From assembly GCA_017622925.1 (NCBI GenBank), contig JAGAQC010000004.1, forward strand, positions 1-64,000: a stretch of 64,000 nucleotides of DNA, read 5' to 3'. The position numbers and the translations under genes were made by a program. The DNA is from Ruminococcus sp. (lineage in GTDB: Bacteria; Bacillota; Clostridia; Oscillospirales; Ruminococcaceae). How positions within the stretch are numbered: the stretch's first letter is position 1; each line of letters starts with the position of its first letter. Below are positions 27,330 through 36,322 of the stretch, piece by piece. Under the pieces are notes generated by a model that had not been told where the DNA came from, made no database searches, and worked only from the letters and a program-made list of their open reading frames with translations.

Positions 27330-28166
27330 TTATTTCTTCTTTGATGTAAGCTTCATTATTCTTTCAACCGACTTGACGGAGGCGCTTTTGCTTCCCAGAT
27401 GCGTCGGAACAGCGTTATAAAGTCCGTGGAAATCCGAGCCTCCCGTAACGATAAGATCGTATTTTTCGGCGATTTTACTAAGCTCACGGCGGTATTCTTC
27501 ATCTGCCGAATAGTGACCGATCTCAACTCCGTCTATCTTGCCTTTTTCTGCAAGCTCCACAAGAAGCTCCATATTGCCGTACTGAGCAGGGTGAGCCATA
27601 ACTGCCGCACCTCCCGCAGTATGTATGAGGTCTATGACAAAATTAACATCGGGATACTCCCGTTCAACATAGCAGCAGCCTGTTTTGGGATTAAAAAGCT
27701 CCCTGTCAAGATCGCCGTAAAACTCCAGAGCGTAGCCGTAGTCTATAAGGGCGCGCATGATATGCTGCTTGAAAATACTCTTGGCAGACGTAGTATGCTT
27801 CAGAATACTTTCCATTGTTATGGGAAATTTCGCCATAACCTTTTCGATCATTTCCTTGGAGGTCTCACGGCGTATTTCGCAGCTCTTCATGCAAAGCCCC
27901 TCGAGCCTGTCGGGTTTGACGGGGTTGTAGCACAAAATATGTACTTTCGAGCCTCTCTCCTTATCCCATGCGGAAAGCTCGACTCCTCGCAGAATTTTTA
28001 CTCCCTCACGCTCTCCGAGAACGTGCGCGCGCGAAAAAGAAGCCATAGTGTCGTGGTCGGTAATGGACAGCCACTCTATGCCCGTGCGCTTAGCCTGTGA
28101 AATTATATCCTCAATGCCGAGAGAACCGTCGGAAAGCTTGGTGTGACAATGCAGATCGCAGATCAT
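27330..28166 (-). CDS. PHP-domain metal-dependent phosphoesterase
   Basis: A cytoplasmic phosphoesterase of the TrpH/YciV group, some members of which act on 3',5'-nucleoside bisphosphates or short RNA. The 278-residue protein has the PHP metal motifs DLHCHTKLSDGSL (4-16), SITDHDT (about 37-43), AVMAHPAQY and GGSDFHG near the C-terminus. All expected metal ligands appear present. It is probably co-transcribed with the DUF218 gene. Confidence 0.87.
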   Translation of the reverse strand: MICDLHCHTKLSDGSLGIEDIISQAKRTGIEWLSITDHDTMASFSRAHVLGEREGVKILRGVELSAWDKERGSKVHILCYNPVKPDRLEGLCMKSCEIRRETSKEMIEKVMAKFPITMESILKHTTSAKSIFKQHIMRALIDYGYALEFYGDLDRELFNPKTGCCYVEREYPDVNFVIDLIHTAGGAAVMAHPAQYGNMELLVELAEKGKIDGVEIGHYSADEEYRRELSKIAEKYDLIVTGGSDFHGLYNAVPTHLGSKSASVKSVERIMKLTSKKK

Positions 28167-28350
28167 AATAAACCTCCAAATTGAAAGAGTGTCGAAAACA
28201 GGATAACCTTACACAAAATATATATGTATCTGTTTTTATAAAGTATACTTGTTGATTTTTTAATTATATCACACTTCACGACAAATTACAAGCTTTTTTG
28301 TGCATTTTACATGATATTTACTCAGACATTTTTTGTAAGAACAAAAATGT

Positions 28351-29178
28351 CTATTTCTGCAATGCGGAATACAGTTCGCTTTTTTTGAAACCTGTTTCTT
28401 TCGCTACGGCTTTGCAGGCTTCAGTAGGCTTTTCGCCGCTCTCGATAAGCAGTCTGACCTGCTCCATAGCCTCGTCAAGCGTAGGCATTTCGCTGTCGGT
28501 AAGACTTTTCCCCTCAAGAACGATGACGTACTCTCCCCTCGGCTCGTTAGTCTCATAATATACGACAGCTTCCTCCAACGAGAGCCTGAGAACCTCCTCG
28601 TGCAGCTTTGTAAGCTCACGGCAGAGGGCGACCTTTCTGTCCGAGCCGAAATGATCCGCCATATCTTTGAGGGTCGCTTTCAGCTTATGCGGAGCTTCGT
28701 AAAATATCATTACAGCCGTTTCGTTTCTCAAAAGCTCCAGACGCTCCAAACGCTCTTTCTTTGCCGTCGGAAGAAATCCCTCAAAAGTAAAGCGGCTGAT
28801 GTGCATTCCCGATAACGCAGCGGCAGAAGTCACCGCAGACGGTCCGGGAACGACCTTAACGTCTATTTTATTTTCACAGCATAGCCGAACAAGAACCTCT
28901 CCCGGGTCGGAAATACACGGCATACCTGCGTCCGTAACAACTCCGCAGCTTTCTCCCGATAAAAGACGGTCGATGATGCGCTGTGCGTCCTTTCGGCTGC
29001 TATGCTCATGAAAGCTTACCAGTTCGTTTTTTATTTCACACCTGTTCAGGAGCTTTAAGGTAACACGGGTATCCTCGGCGCAAATAAAGTCCGCTTCTTT
29101 GAGTATCCTCATCTGCCTTAAAGTTATATCTTCCATGTTTCCTATAGGCGTGCCTATTATGTAAAGTGTACCGCTCAT
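28351..29178 (-). CDS. rsmI: 16S rRNA (cytidine(1402)-2'-O)-methyltransferase
   Basis: Methylates C1402 in the decoding centre of 16S rRNA, using SAM. The 275-residue protein opens with GTLYIIGTPIGNMEDITLRQ, and has the CAEDTRVT motif and the tetrapyrrole methylase-like VTDAGMPCISDPGE loop. The C-terminal extension is usual for the family. It lies 21 nt after the tRNA methyltransferase gene, a common pairing in Clostridia. Confidence 0.95.
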   Translation of the reverse strand: MSGTLYIIGTPIGNMEDITLRQMRILKEADFICAEDTRVTLKLLNRCEIKNELVSFHEHSSRKDAQRIIDRLLSGESCGVVTDAGMPCISDPGEVLVRLCCENKIDVKVVPGPSAVTSAAALSGMHISRFTFEGFLPTAKKERLERLELLRNETAVMIFYEAPHKLKATLKDMADHFGSDRKVALCRELTKLHEEVLRLSLEEAVVYYETNEPRGEYVIVLEGKSLTDSEMPTLDEAMEQVRLLIESGEKPTEACKAVAKETGFKKSELYSALQK

Positions 29179-29199
29179 ATATATCCTTTCACGTCAATA

Positions 29200-29916
29200 T
29201 CATTCCTTGCCTGTATCGTAGATTTTCTGTAATTCCTCGGAAAATCCGCTTTCGCTTCTTATGTACAACTGCGGCTCTATCTGCATGAACGGCTTTGAAC
29301 CCTTTTTGCCCTCCGCTAAAAACAGCCACGGCGCATCGTCGGCGGTTTTGGAGACAAAGCGCAGTCTTTTCGGCTCGATATTGTTGCTTTTCATTGCAAA
29401 CAGCACGTCCGAAAGACGTTCGGGACGATTGCAGACGCACAGCCTGCCGCCAAATTTCAACAGTTTTTCCGCCGCCCTGCACACGTCGTCAATGTTGCAC
29501 ATGATCTCATGCCGCGCGATACGCTGAGCTGTTATCTCGCTTTGAAAGCCTGCGTTGTCCGCCTTATACGGCGGATTGCAGGTCACCAGATCAAGCTGAC
29601 CGAGGGGAGCGTTTTCCCATAGCTCCTTCAAGTCCGCACAAATCGGGATAATGCCCGAAACGCCGCTTTTCTCCATGCCGAGACGAAGCTGCTCCACAGC
29701 GCCCTCCTGAATATCCACGGCATAGGTTATTTGCGGCGGACGGCTTTTCTGCATGATAAGAGGTATTATCCCACAGCCCGTACCCAGATCGCATACCTTA
29801 TCCTTTTGCCGATATTTCGAGAAATCCGCCAAAAGAAAGGCGTCTGTGCCGAAACGGTGATCGCTGCTTGCGCATACATATATTTTTTCGGTGAGCTTTT
29901 CAAAATTGTATTCCAT
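29200..29916 (-). CDS. trmN6: tRNA1(Val) (adenine37-N6)-methyltransferase-like protein
   Basis: A class I SAM methyltransferase of the YfiC/TrmN6 group. Of 238 residues, the SAM site is VCDLGTGCGIIPLIM (about 38-52) and the N6-adenine methylase signature is NPPY in LVTCNPPYKADNAG (about 115). Its start codon overlaps the mnmA stop by 1 nt, and it precedes rsmI. The exact target nucleotide is inferred from the family. Confidence 0.9.
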   Translation of the reverse strand: MEYNFEKLTEKIYVCASSDHRFGTDAFLLADFSKYRQKDKVCDLGTGCGIIPLIMQKSRPPQITYAVDIQEGAVEQLRLGMEKSGVSGIIPICADLKELWENAPLGQLDLVTCNPPYKADNAGFQSEITAQRIARHEIMCNIDDVCRAAEKLLKFGGRLCVCNRPERLSDVLFAMKSNNIEPKRLRFVSKTADDAPWLFLAEGKKGSKPFMQIEPQLYIRSESGFSEELQKIYDTGKE

Positions 29917-30989
29917 CAGACAATAGTTCCTCCGCCGACAACAATGTCCCCGTCATAGAAAACGACCGCCTGTCCGCTTGTTACCGCGCGCTGCGGCTCG
30001 TCAAATTCAACCGTATATCTGCCGCCCGTATATGACAAAACGGCAGGACGGTCGTTCTGTGTGTAACGGGTCTTGGCGGTTATACGCATAGGCTCGGTTA
30101 TTTCGGACACTGAGATAAGATTTACGTCCTCCGCAATAAGCGTTTTCGTGTATAAGTCGGCTTCGTCGCCCAAAACAACGGTATTTGAATCCATATCCTT
30201 CCTTACAACATAAGCAGGCTTGCCGAGAGCAATTCCCAATCCCTTGCGCTGACCTATTGTGTAATTCATAAGTCCATTATGCCTGCCTAAAATATTATTG
30301 TTTATGTCAACAAAATCTCCTGACGGAGAGCTTTCTCCGCTGAACCTCTTTATAAACTCCGCATATTTTCCATCGGGAATAAAGCAAATATCCTGACTGT
30401 CAGGCTTATTTGAATTGACAAGACCTGCTTTTTTCGCAATTTCCCTGACCTGTGATTTTTCAAGACCTCCCAACGGAAAAAGAGTATGCGCAAGCTGCTC
30501 CTGAGTAAGCGAATACAAAACATACGTCTGATCCTTGCTTCTGTCAACGGGACGCTTCAGCAGATAACGTCCGCTTGCTTCGTCATACTCACGAACGGCA
30601 TAATGACCTGTTGCAATATAATCGAATCCGAGTTCCATAGCGCGTCTGAGCATTTTATCGAACTTCACATGTCTGTTGCACTCTATACACGGATTCGGAG
30701 TTCGTCCGCAAAGATAGCTTTCGACAAAATGTTTCATTACCTTTTCACGAAAACAATCCTTGAAGTTAAACGTAAGATGCTCAAAACCCAGCCGCCTTGC
30801 AACGCTTTTTGCATCGAACACATCTGACAATGCACAGCATGTTTTTTCGGTGTTTTCAGCTTCTGCAATATCTTCGTCGCCAAACATTTTCAGCGTTACT
30901 CCCATGACCTCATAGCCCTGCTCCTTTAAAAGCAGAGCCGCAGCGGAACTGTCAACGCCGCCGCTCATTCCTACCATAACTTTTTTCAT
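29916..30989 (-). CDS. mnmA: tRNA-specific 2-thiouridylase MnmA
   Basis: Adds sulphur to U34 of Lys, Glu and Gln tRNAs. The 357-residue protein opens with the PP-loop MVGMSGGVDSSAAALLL. The catalytic cysteines fall in GRTPNPCIECNRHVKF and in DSQDICFIPDG; a C-terminal beta barrel follows. It overlaps the HAD gene upstream by 4 nt and trmN6 downstream by 1 nt, so several RNA-modification genes are translated in step. Confidence 0.96.
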   Translation of the reverse strand: MKKVMVGMSGGVDSSAAALLLKEQGYEVMGVTLKMFGDEDIAEAENTEKTCCALSDVFDAKSVARRLGFEHLTFNFKDCFREKVMKHFVESYLCGRTPNPCIECNRHVKFDKMLRRAMELGFDYIATGHYAVREYDEASGRYLLKRPVDRSKDQTYVLYSLTQEQLAHTLFPLGGLEKSQVREIAKKAGLVNSNKPDSQDICFIPDGKYAEFIKRFSGESSPSGDFVDINNNILGRHNGLMNYTIGQRKGLGIALGKPAYVVRKDMDSNTVVLGDEADLYTKTLIAEDVNLISVSEITEPMRITAKTRYTQNDRPAVLSYTGGRYTVEFDEPQRAVTSGQAVVFYDGDIVVGGGTIV

Positions 30990-31636
30990 ACGATCAGTTC
31001 CTTTATTTCATCAAGTCTCATTATGTAATGATCGGCGGTTCTTTCAAGCTCCGCCCTGTCGGGAGCGGCTGACTCGTCATATACCGCCGCTGTTCGGAAT
31101 CCCGCTTTCTTCGCCGTTTCAACACAGTGCAGCGAATCCTCGACAACAAGAGTTTCAGAGGGCAGCGTGCCGAGCAGCTCCGCTCCGCCGAGAAAAATAT
31201 CAGGGAACTTCTTGCCGTTCGGGTACTCCTTATCGGTCAGCAGAAAGAGCGACCTGTCAAAAATCCCCAGACGCTTCAAAGCCGCCTCCGCAAGAGCCTT
31301 ATAAGTCGCTGTCGCTATTCCGTATGGGATACCTCGTTTGTCGAGCAGATCAAGCAGCTCCAACACTCCTTGTTTCAAAGGGATATTCTCCTCGTATTCT
31401 ATACGCACAAGCTCCTCAATGCGGTTTATAACGTATTCACGGCTGCATTTAAGACCAAACTCGCTTCTCAGCACCTCCGACGACTGAAAAACGGTCATTT
31501 TTTTCAGCCTTTCGGAAATTTCCCTCGGAGGGTCGGCGATACCGTTTTCTATAAGAAATCTCCTGTCTATATCATACCATATCTTCATGGAATCTATCAG
31601 CGTTCCGTCTAAATCGAAAATTATTCCCTTTATCAT
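30986..31636 (-). CDS. HAD superfamily hydrolase (beta-phosphoglucomutase-like)
   Basis: A cytoplasmic phosphatase with the motif I nucleophile in FDLDGTLIDSM (residues 7-17), motif II within GIATATYKAL, and motif IV in LVVEDSLHCVETAKKAG. The 216 residues include a C1 helical cap typical of the beta-phosphoglucomutase and phosphatase group. The substrate cannot be predicted. It is coupled to mnmA and separated by 2 nt from the C39-like gene upstream. Confidence 0.88.
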   Translation of the reverse strand: MIKGIIFDLDGTLIDSMKIWYDIDRRFLIENGIADPPREISERLKKMTVFQSSEVLRSEFGLKCSREYVINRIEELVRIEYEENIPLKQGVLELLDLLDKRGIPYGIATATYKALAEAALKRLGIFDRSLFLLTDKEYPNGKKFPDIFLGGAELLGTLPSETLVVEDSLHCVETAKKAGFRTAAVYDESAAPDRAELERTADHYIMRLDEIKELIV

Positions 31637-31638
31637 GG

Positions 31639-32580
31639 CTATTCTGCATTCTCCTCGCCAAACAGAAATTCAAGATTTGTAGGCTGATGCTTTTTCAGCC
31701 ATTCTTTTTTCTCCTTATCGGTGGTATAGTCCTTTCCGGCAGATTCGTCGTTTCCGCAAAGCATTACCGCCTGACTGCCCATTTCATTGTATATCCACTC
31801 AAAAATTTCCATATTGTATTCGATGTTTCCAACCAACGGGTCAGCCACATGGACAGTTCCCGAATCATAGTCATATCCGTAAACCGTGAGACAGTGCTGA
31901 TAGGGATTGAACCAATGCTCCTCGCCGCAGCCCAAAGTAAATTCGTATTCCGCATGGGTCTGCCGCTGACCAATTGTTGACCATACTATCACAGGTCTGC
32001 CCTCGCCTATCTGACAGAAAACCTCCTCCAGCGGAACGCCCGTCAGATCGAGAGCGTACCAGTCAGAACCGAGATAATCGAAATAATCATTCGCCGCCTT
32101 TTCGATAACGGGAGCGTTGCAGCCGTAGCCGTAATTTGTCCGAGGGTCGCCCAGATAGACATCGTTCATAGTGTAATAGCCGTTTATATCCATAGGCATA
32201 AACGTATCGCAAAGCTCCGTCTTATCAATGCCGAAGCCGTAAAAATTAAGAGTCTGAGCAAGAGCCGTTATTTCGCAGCCTGTTGGAAGCTCAGGGGTCT
32301 GCATGACCGTTTCAAAGCCCTCTATGACCGAGGATCCGGCAAGCTCTCTGCTCTTATGCAGGGAAACGTTTACTTCAACAGGCGGAGGCGGTACATTTGT
32401 CGGAGCTTCGGTAACGGCTTCTGTTTCAGCTTCGGTAAGCTCCGCAGCCTGAAATTCCGCAGGCTTGGTGGAGGAAACGCTGTCCGAGCCGCTATATTCT
32501 ACCCTCTGAACCGTTCTGCCGCAGGAAACAGCAGAAACTGCGAACATAACGGCTATAATTGAATAAATAGTTTTCTTCAT
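31639..32580 (-). CDS. C39-like (peptidase_C39_2) lipoprotein
   Basis: A surface-anchored protein with a papain-like C39 fold. I chose the ATG at 32580 (313 aa), with GGGAG 8 nt upstream. The lipobox is in FAVSAVSCG (Cys near 20), followed by a Thr/Glu/Pro-rich tether. The likely catalytic Cys is in PELPTGCEITALAQTL and the His in CLTVYGYD. It has no ABC region, so it is not a bacteriocin exporter. Its start overlaps the stop of the alternate tmcAL frame (ATGA), suggesting the two are coupled in the ancestral gene arrangement. Confidence 0.88.
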   Translation of the reverse strand: MKKTIYSIIAVMFAVSAVSCGRTVQRVEYSGSDSVSSTKPAEFQAAELTEAETEAVTEAPTNVPPPPVEVNVSLHKSRELAGSSVIEGFETVMQTPELPTGCEITALAQTLNFYGFGIDKTELCDTFMPMDINGYYTMNDVYLGDPRTNYGYGCNAPVIEKAANDYFDYLGSDWYALDLTGVPLEEVFCQIGEGRPVIVWSTIGQRQTHAEYEFTLGCGEEHWFNPYQHCLTVYGYDYDSGTVHVADPLVGNIEYNMEIFEWIYNEMGSQAVMLCGNDESAGKDYTTDKEKKEWLKKHQPTNLEFLFGEENAE

Positions 32581-32762
32581 GCTTTCTCCCGAATCATTTC
32601 TATCTTTACTCTGTAATCCAGCCCCGCAGGACATATTTTTTCCGCCGCAAGACCGTAAATATCTGTCGCCGCCGCTTCAAGCTCCGCAAAACGATGTGCG
32701 TCGCAGCTAAGTCTGCACAGCTTGGCAAGGGACGTACCTACGGGTATTTTCTTTTTTTTTTT
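32577..32762 (-). pseudogene. Out-of-frame 3' part of tmcAL (missing C-terminus)
   Basis: After the A11 tract (32752-32762) the other frame stays open for about 56 codons. It reads IPVGTSLAKLCRLS, then ELEAAATDIYGLAAEK and CPAGLDYRVKI, and stops with TGA overlapping the ATG of the C39-like gene. The ATDIYGL and GLDY segments resemble the normal C-terminus of TmcAL proteins. This is therefore the displaced 3' end of the gene starting at 33751. Confidence 0.85.
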
Positions 32763-33751
32763 GCCTCGGCAAGTATTTCCCTGCCTCTTTCATTGAACGC
32801 AATAACCCTTGCGTATGGCGGAGCTGTCTCCGTATCGGTTCTCGTTATTCCTATAAGCAGGGACAATATGACGCGTTTTATCCGAGCCATTGTATAACGC
32901 TTTGATTTTACCGAATCAAGCAATTCTTCAAGAGAAGCCGCTTCGCTGCGGCATATCCGTTCGGCAAGTCCGTTGGAATCGCTTATTTCCGATATTTCTT
33001 CGATCGAAGCTGTACGTATCCGATAAAGTATTACTCGCTCGAGCCTTTTCAATGACGCTATGCCGCCCGATCTCAGGGCATTTTCCCATATCTCGGGCAT
33101 TACGCCGTCCACGCTCTCTCCCGATAAAATTCGGCTTCGTATATAAGACGCGCTGACGTGACCGTTACCGTCCTCCATACTGTCATGAGCCGCACCGCTG
33201 CGCTTTACGGTAAACGGCTGTATATCGCTGTTCAAGGACTTCAAAGCGCGGATATATTCCACTCCGAGCAGATTATTCGGCTCGGATATTATCTCAGCCG
33301 CTTCTTCGTCCGTGCTTTTCAGCGTTTCACACAATGCACGAGGATAGGTAAAGCCTTTTTCCATAAGTATGCGGACTTCATCGGAATGCGCCAAGCTGTC
33401 GGCTTTGTTCATGGCATGGACAAGCTTTTCAACGCTGCCGCATTCGCTGCCGAACGACAGCTCGTCCACTACGCCGAGATTATGAAGCAGATAAACTGCT
33501 CCCCATGCGAATTTTTCCGCTGAGGACAGACAATATGCCGTCGGAAGCTCGATGACAAGATCTGCGCCCGATCTTACCGCCAAATTCGCCCGTGTAAATT
33601 TATCAAGGATCGCCGTATCGCCACGCTGGACAAAATTTCCACTCATTACGGCGATGATGTGAGTTGCGCCGTTTTTTCGAGTTTCATCTATATGATAGCG
33701 ATGACCGTTATGAAAGGGATTGTATTCACAGACTATCCCACTGATCTTCAT
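32738..33751 (-). CDS. tmcAL: tRNA(Met) cytidine acetate ligase, C-terminus lost by an apparent frameshift
   Basis: Makes N4-acetylcytidine at the wobble position of elongator tRNA(Met), using acetate and ATP. The nucleotidyltransferase core is present: GIVCEYNPFHNGHRYHI (5-21), the SGNFVQRGDTAI loop and VIELPTAYCLSSAE. The frame ends at 337 residues in a Lys-rich tail made by 11 As. The family usually has about 390-400, and the missing end lies in the next frame. With one extra A (or a -1 shift) the protein would be about 390 residues. The cause may be mutation, a homopolymer error, or slippage. Confidence 0.9.
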   Translation of the reverse strand: MKISGIVCEYNPFHNGHRYHIDETRKNGATHIIAVMSGNFVQRGDTAILDKFTRANLAVRSGADLVIELPTAYCLSSAEKFAWGAVYLLHNLGVVDELSFGSECGSVEKLVHAMNKADSLAHSDEVRILMEKGFTYPRALCETLKSTDEEAAEIISEPNNLLGVEYIRALKSLNSDIQPFTVKRSGAAHDSMEDGNGHVSASYIRSRILSGESVDGVMPEIWENALRSGGIASLKRLERVILYRIRTASIEEISEISDSNGLAERICRSEAASLEELLDSVKSKRYTMARIKRVILSLLIGITRTDTETAPPYARVIAFNERGREILAEAKKKRKYP

Positions 33752-33932
33752 ATTGCAGTCCTCCTTTCAGCCCTGTCGCTCATAATATTATAACGTTTTC
33801 GGAGCTAAAAAGCAAGACATTTTGCAAATATTTTGCATTTTGTTCAAGGATAACATGCAGCGGTAAGAAAAATCGTGCAGATTATTTATTTTTGTCCTGT
33901 AAACGGCTTATCTGCTCAAACCTAAAATTCAA

Positions 33933-33966
33933 GGGCTGACACAGCTTCTGTCAGCTGCATCAGCCC
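33933..33966. terminator. Stem-loop downstream of ackA, possibly bidirectional
   Basis: GGGCTGA pairs with TCAGCCC, with an inner CAGC/GCTG pair. On the minus strand it follows ackA by about 40 nt and runs into TTGAATTTTAGG; on the plus strand it is followed by ATTGTATTTTTATTTTT. The gap to tmcAL (33752-34003) otherwise holds only AT-rich sequence. Confidence 0.6.
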
Positions 33967-34003
33967 ATTGTATTTTTATTTTTGCTTCATAAAATACTGC
34001 GAA

Positions 34004-35203
34004 TTACTTAGTAATAAGAGCTAAAGTATCTCTTGCGATAAGAAGCTCCTCGTTTGTGGGAACTACCCAAACCTCAACCTTTGAATCGGCTGCGGAGATC
34101 TTTGCAAGCTTTCCTCTGAGACCATTGTTTACGGACTTGTCAAGCTTGATACCGAAGAAGTCCATATTTTCGCAGACCTGCTCTCTTACGTCGTATGCGT
34201 TTTCACCGATACCGCCTGTGAAAAGAACAGCGTCGAGACCGTTCATAGCAGCGGCATAAGAACCGATGTACTTCTTGATCTCATAAACGAGCATCTCGGA
34301 TACGAGCATAGCTCTCTGATTGCCGTGCTGAGCAGCGTCCGTAATATCACGGTTGTCAGAGCCTACGCCTGAAACTCCGAGGAATCCTGATTTCTTGTTC
34401 ATGTAATCGCTCATTTCAGCAGGTGTGAAGCCGTGCTTATCCGCTACAAAAGTAACAGCAGAGGGGTCAACAGCTCCCGAGCGAGTTCCCATAACTACAC
34501 CGTCAAGAGGGGTAAAGCCCATTGAAGTATCAATTGACTTTCCGCCATCAACAGCTGTAATGGAAGAACCGTTTCCGAGGTGACATGAAACGATCTTCAG
34601 GTCTTTGATGTCCTTGCCCATAGCCTCTGCAAGAGCAGCGGAAACAAAGCGGTGAGATGTACCGTGGAAACCGTACTTTCTTACATGAAGCTTCTCATAG
34701 TCATCATAAGGGAGACCGAACATATAAGCCTTCGGAGGCATAGTCTGATGGAACGCCGTATCGAATACGACAACCTGCGGCACATTTGCAGGAATTACGC
34801 TCTTGCATGCACGGAGAGCAAGCGCGTGAGCGTGGTTATGTACTGGAGCAAGCTCTCTGAGTTCATCGATCTTGTCAATGATCTCGTCCGTAACGATAAC
34901 CGATCTGTCGAACATATCCGCACCCTGTACGATACGGTGACCGACAGCCGAAATTTCGTCCATGCTGTCAATTACCTTTGCATCGCCTGATGTAAGAGTT
35001 TCAACAAGCTTCATAAAAGCTTCTGTGTGGGTGGGGAAAGAGCAGTCGGCGTTAAGCTCCCTGCCGTCTGCCGTTTTGTGAGCGATATGACCGTCAATGC
35101 CTATACGGTCGCAGTTGCCTTTAGCAATAACACTTTCGTCCTTCATATCAATAAGCTGATATTTAAGAGATGAGCTTCCTGCATTTACAACCAAAATAAT
35201 CAT
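34004..35203 (-). CDS. ackA: Acetate kinase
   Basis: Converts acetyl phosphate and ADP to acetate and ATP, the final energy-yielding step of acetate fermentation. The 399-residue length is normal. It opens with ILVVNAGSSSLKYQLIDM, carries VVFDTAFHQTMPPKAY, the GTSHRFV catalytic region and the nucleotide-binding VLFTGGIGENAYDVRE. It has its own promoter and terminator. There is no pta beside it. Codon use suggests strong expression. Confidence 0.97.
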   Translation of the reverse strand: MIILVVNAGSSSLKYQLIDMKDESVIAKGNCDRIGIDGHIAHKTADGRELNADCSFPTHTEAFMKLVETLTSGDAKVIDSMDEISAVGHRIVQGADMFDRSVIVTDEIIDKIDELRELAPVHNHAHALALRACKSVIPANVPQVVVFDTAFHQTMPPKAYMFGLPYDDYEKLHVRKYGFHGTSHRFVSAALAEAMGKDIKDLKIVSCHLGNGSSITAVDGGKSIDTSMGFTPLDGVVMGTRSGAVDPSAVTFVADKHGFTPAEMSDYMNKKSGFLGVSGVGSDNRDITDAAQHGNQRAMLVSEMLVYEIKKYIGSYAAAMNGLDAVLFTGGIGENAYDVREQVCENMDFFGIKLDKSVNNGLRGKLAKISAADSKVEVWVVPTNEELLIARDTLALITK

Positions 35204-35242
35204 GTTTTAATTTTCCTTTCAAAAAAAATATTTCCATATATA

Positions 35243-35270
35243 ATTATATACTTTTTTCGGAAAAAATCAA
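35243..35270 (-). promoter_or_regulatory. Sigma-A promoter of ackA
   Basis: On the minus strand TTGATT (35265-35270) and TATAAT (35243-35248) are separated by 16 nt. They lie about 40 nt before the ackA start, followed by an AAAGGA ribosome-binding site. Confidence 0.6.
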
Positions 35271-35393
35271 GTCTTTTTTGAGAAATTTTAAAATTTATAC
35301 TTGCTTTTGACAGTTTTTAGCGTTCAATTTGCCGACAATAACGAAAAATAACGCAAAATTCAAAAACAAACAGCAACGTCAACGCCGACATGA

Positions 35394-35426
35394 AAAGACC
35401 GTGCAGAATAATTCTGTACGGTCTTT
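35394..35426 (-). terminator. Terminator after the Pro/Thr-repeat protein gene
   Basis: AAAGACCGT pairs with ACGGTCTTT around an inner CAGAAT/ATTCTG stem. On the minus strand the stem ends in TTTTC, 14 nt after the gene's stop codon. Confidence 0.75.
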
Positions 35427-35439
35427 AAGAGCATGTTTA

Positions 35440-36120
35440 TTAAACGGACGGGTCGGGAGAGGGTTCTGACGATTCGCCGTTATTTTCGTTCGGAGTGATC
35501 GGTTCTTCTGCAGGCGGTTCGGGATTAACCACCGGCGGAACATCAACGCCCGGGTCAATGGGGGGAGTTGTCACAGGGGGAACGTCAACGCCCGGGTCAA
35601 CAGGAGTTGTTGCAGGCGGAACGTCAACGCCCGGGTCAATGGGGGGAGTCGTTACAGGCGGCTCTCCTACACCAGGATATTCTCCTCCGCCCTGATAACC
35701 GGGGTCGGGAGTAGGAGTTACGGGGTCTTCAACAACGGTGGTGGGGTAGCTTTCGCCCGGCATAACGCCTGTAGGGATACGTCCGTTCCAAAGGAAGCCC
35801 GAACCTGTCGTTATACGGATATTTACTGTACGGGCGGTAGTTGTTACGGGTTTTTCGGTTGCCGCCTCAGTGCTTTCGGTCTCATCGCCTGCAACTGTAG
35901 TTACAACGCCCGGAGTAATGCTCTGAGGACTTCCGCCCTGACCTCCGTTTATAACGTTTTCACGTCCGATACTCGCCATTATCTTCTCCGAGGGGGTTAT
36001 CGGGAACAGAACGAAGAAAATAAGTATGATCGACGTAAGAAGAACAAATCCGATACACGAACATACGGTTATCTTCGTGGATTTACTCAGTCCTGCTATA
36101 AAGCCTGATTTACTGCTCAT
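35440..36120 (-). CDS. Membrane-anchored Pro/Thr-rich repeat protein, function unknown
   Basis: I do not recognise a family. I chose the ATG at 36120 (226 aa), because AGGTGATG lies before it. One membrane helix (about 19-42) follows a short cytoplasmic end; the rest would lie outside the cell. It contains Thr-rich stretches and three repeats of DPGVDVPP(V/A)TTP(PI) at 13-14-residue spacing, ending in an acidic Glu/Ser/Pro tail. The repeats look like a cell-wall-spanning spacer, yet no sorting signal or binding domain follows. It is flanked by ackA and the pectate lyase with its own terminator. Confidence 0.75.
   Translation of the reverse strand: MSSKSGFIAGLSKSTKITVCSCIGFVLLTSIILIFFVLFPITPSEKIMASIGRENVINGGQGGSPQSITPGVVTTVAGDETESTEAATEKPVTTTARTVNIRITTGSGFLWNGRIPTGVMPGESYPTTVVEDPVTPTPDPGYQGGGEYPGVGEPPVTTPPIDPGVDVPPATTPVDPGVDVPPVTTPPIDPGVDVPPVVNPEPPAEEPITPNENNGESSEPSPDPSV
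35535..35665 (-). repeat. In-gene 39-42-bp repeats encoding DPGVDVPP units
   Basis: The core GCCCGGGTCAA recurs at about 35548, 35590 and 35629 (periods 42 and 39 nt), matching 14- and 13-residue protein repeats. The repeats keep the reading frame, so copy number can vary without breaking the protein. Confidence 0.8.
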
Positions 36121-36261
36121 AAATATCATCACCTTTTATAATATGACATAAGTTTACATTTTATTAATTTTATTATACCTCTTTTCATGTGAAAAGTCAA
36201 GCAGTAAATAGTGAGAATTATGTGAAAATTGAACTTTTCTCCGTATAAATAGCTTTGCCAA

Positions 36262-36290
36262 AGAAAAAAGAGTCCCCGAAGGAACTCTCT
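36262..36290 (-). terminator. Terminator after the pectate lyase gene
   Basis: On the minus strand AGAGTTCC pairs with GGGACTCT around TTCG and is followed by TTTTTTCTTT, about 33 nt after the stop codon. It is a canonical intrinsic terminator. Confidence 0.85.
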
Positions 36291-36322
36291 TTTCTTTATA
36301 TCATTATATTTAAGGGATGGGC

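Noticed and set aside
28324..28352. Stem-loop AGACATTTTT/AAAAATGTCT at the end of rsmI
   Set aside because: The stem is nearly all A-T and overlaps the stop codon, with no U-tract on the minus strand, so I cannot support it as a terminator.
35535..35665. Possible CRISPR or regulatory repeats
   Set aside because: The 39-42-bp repeats keep the coding frame and encode a DPGVDVPP spacer, so they are protein repeats.
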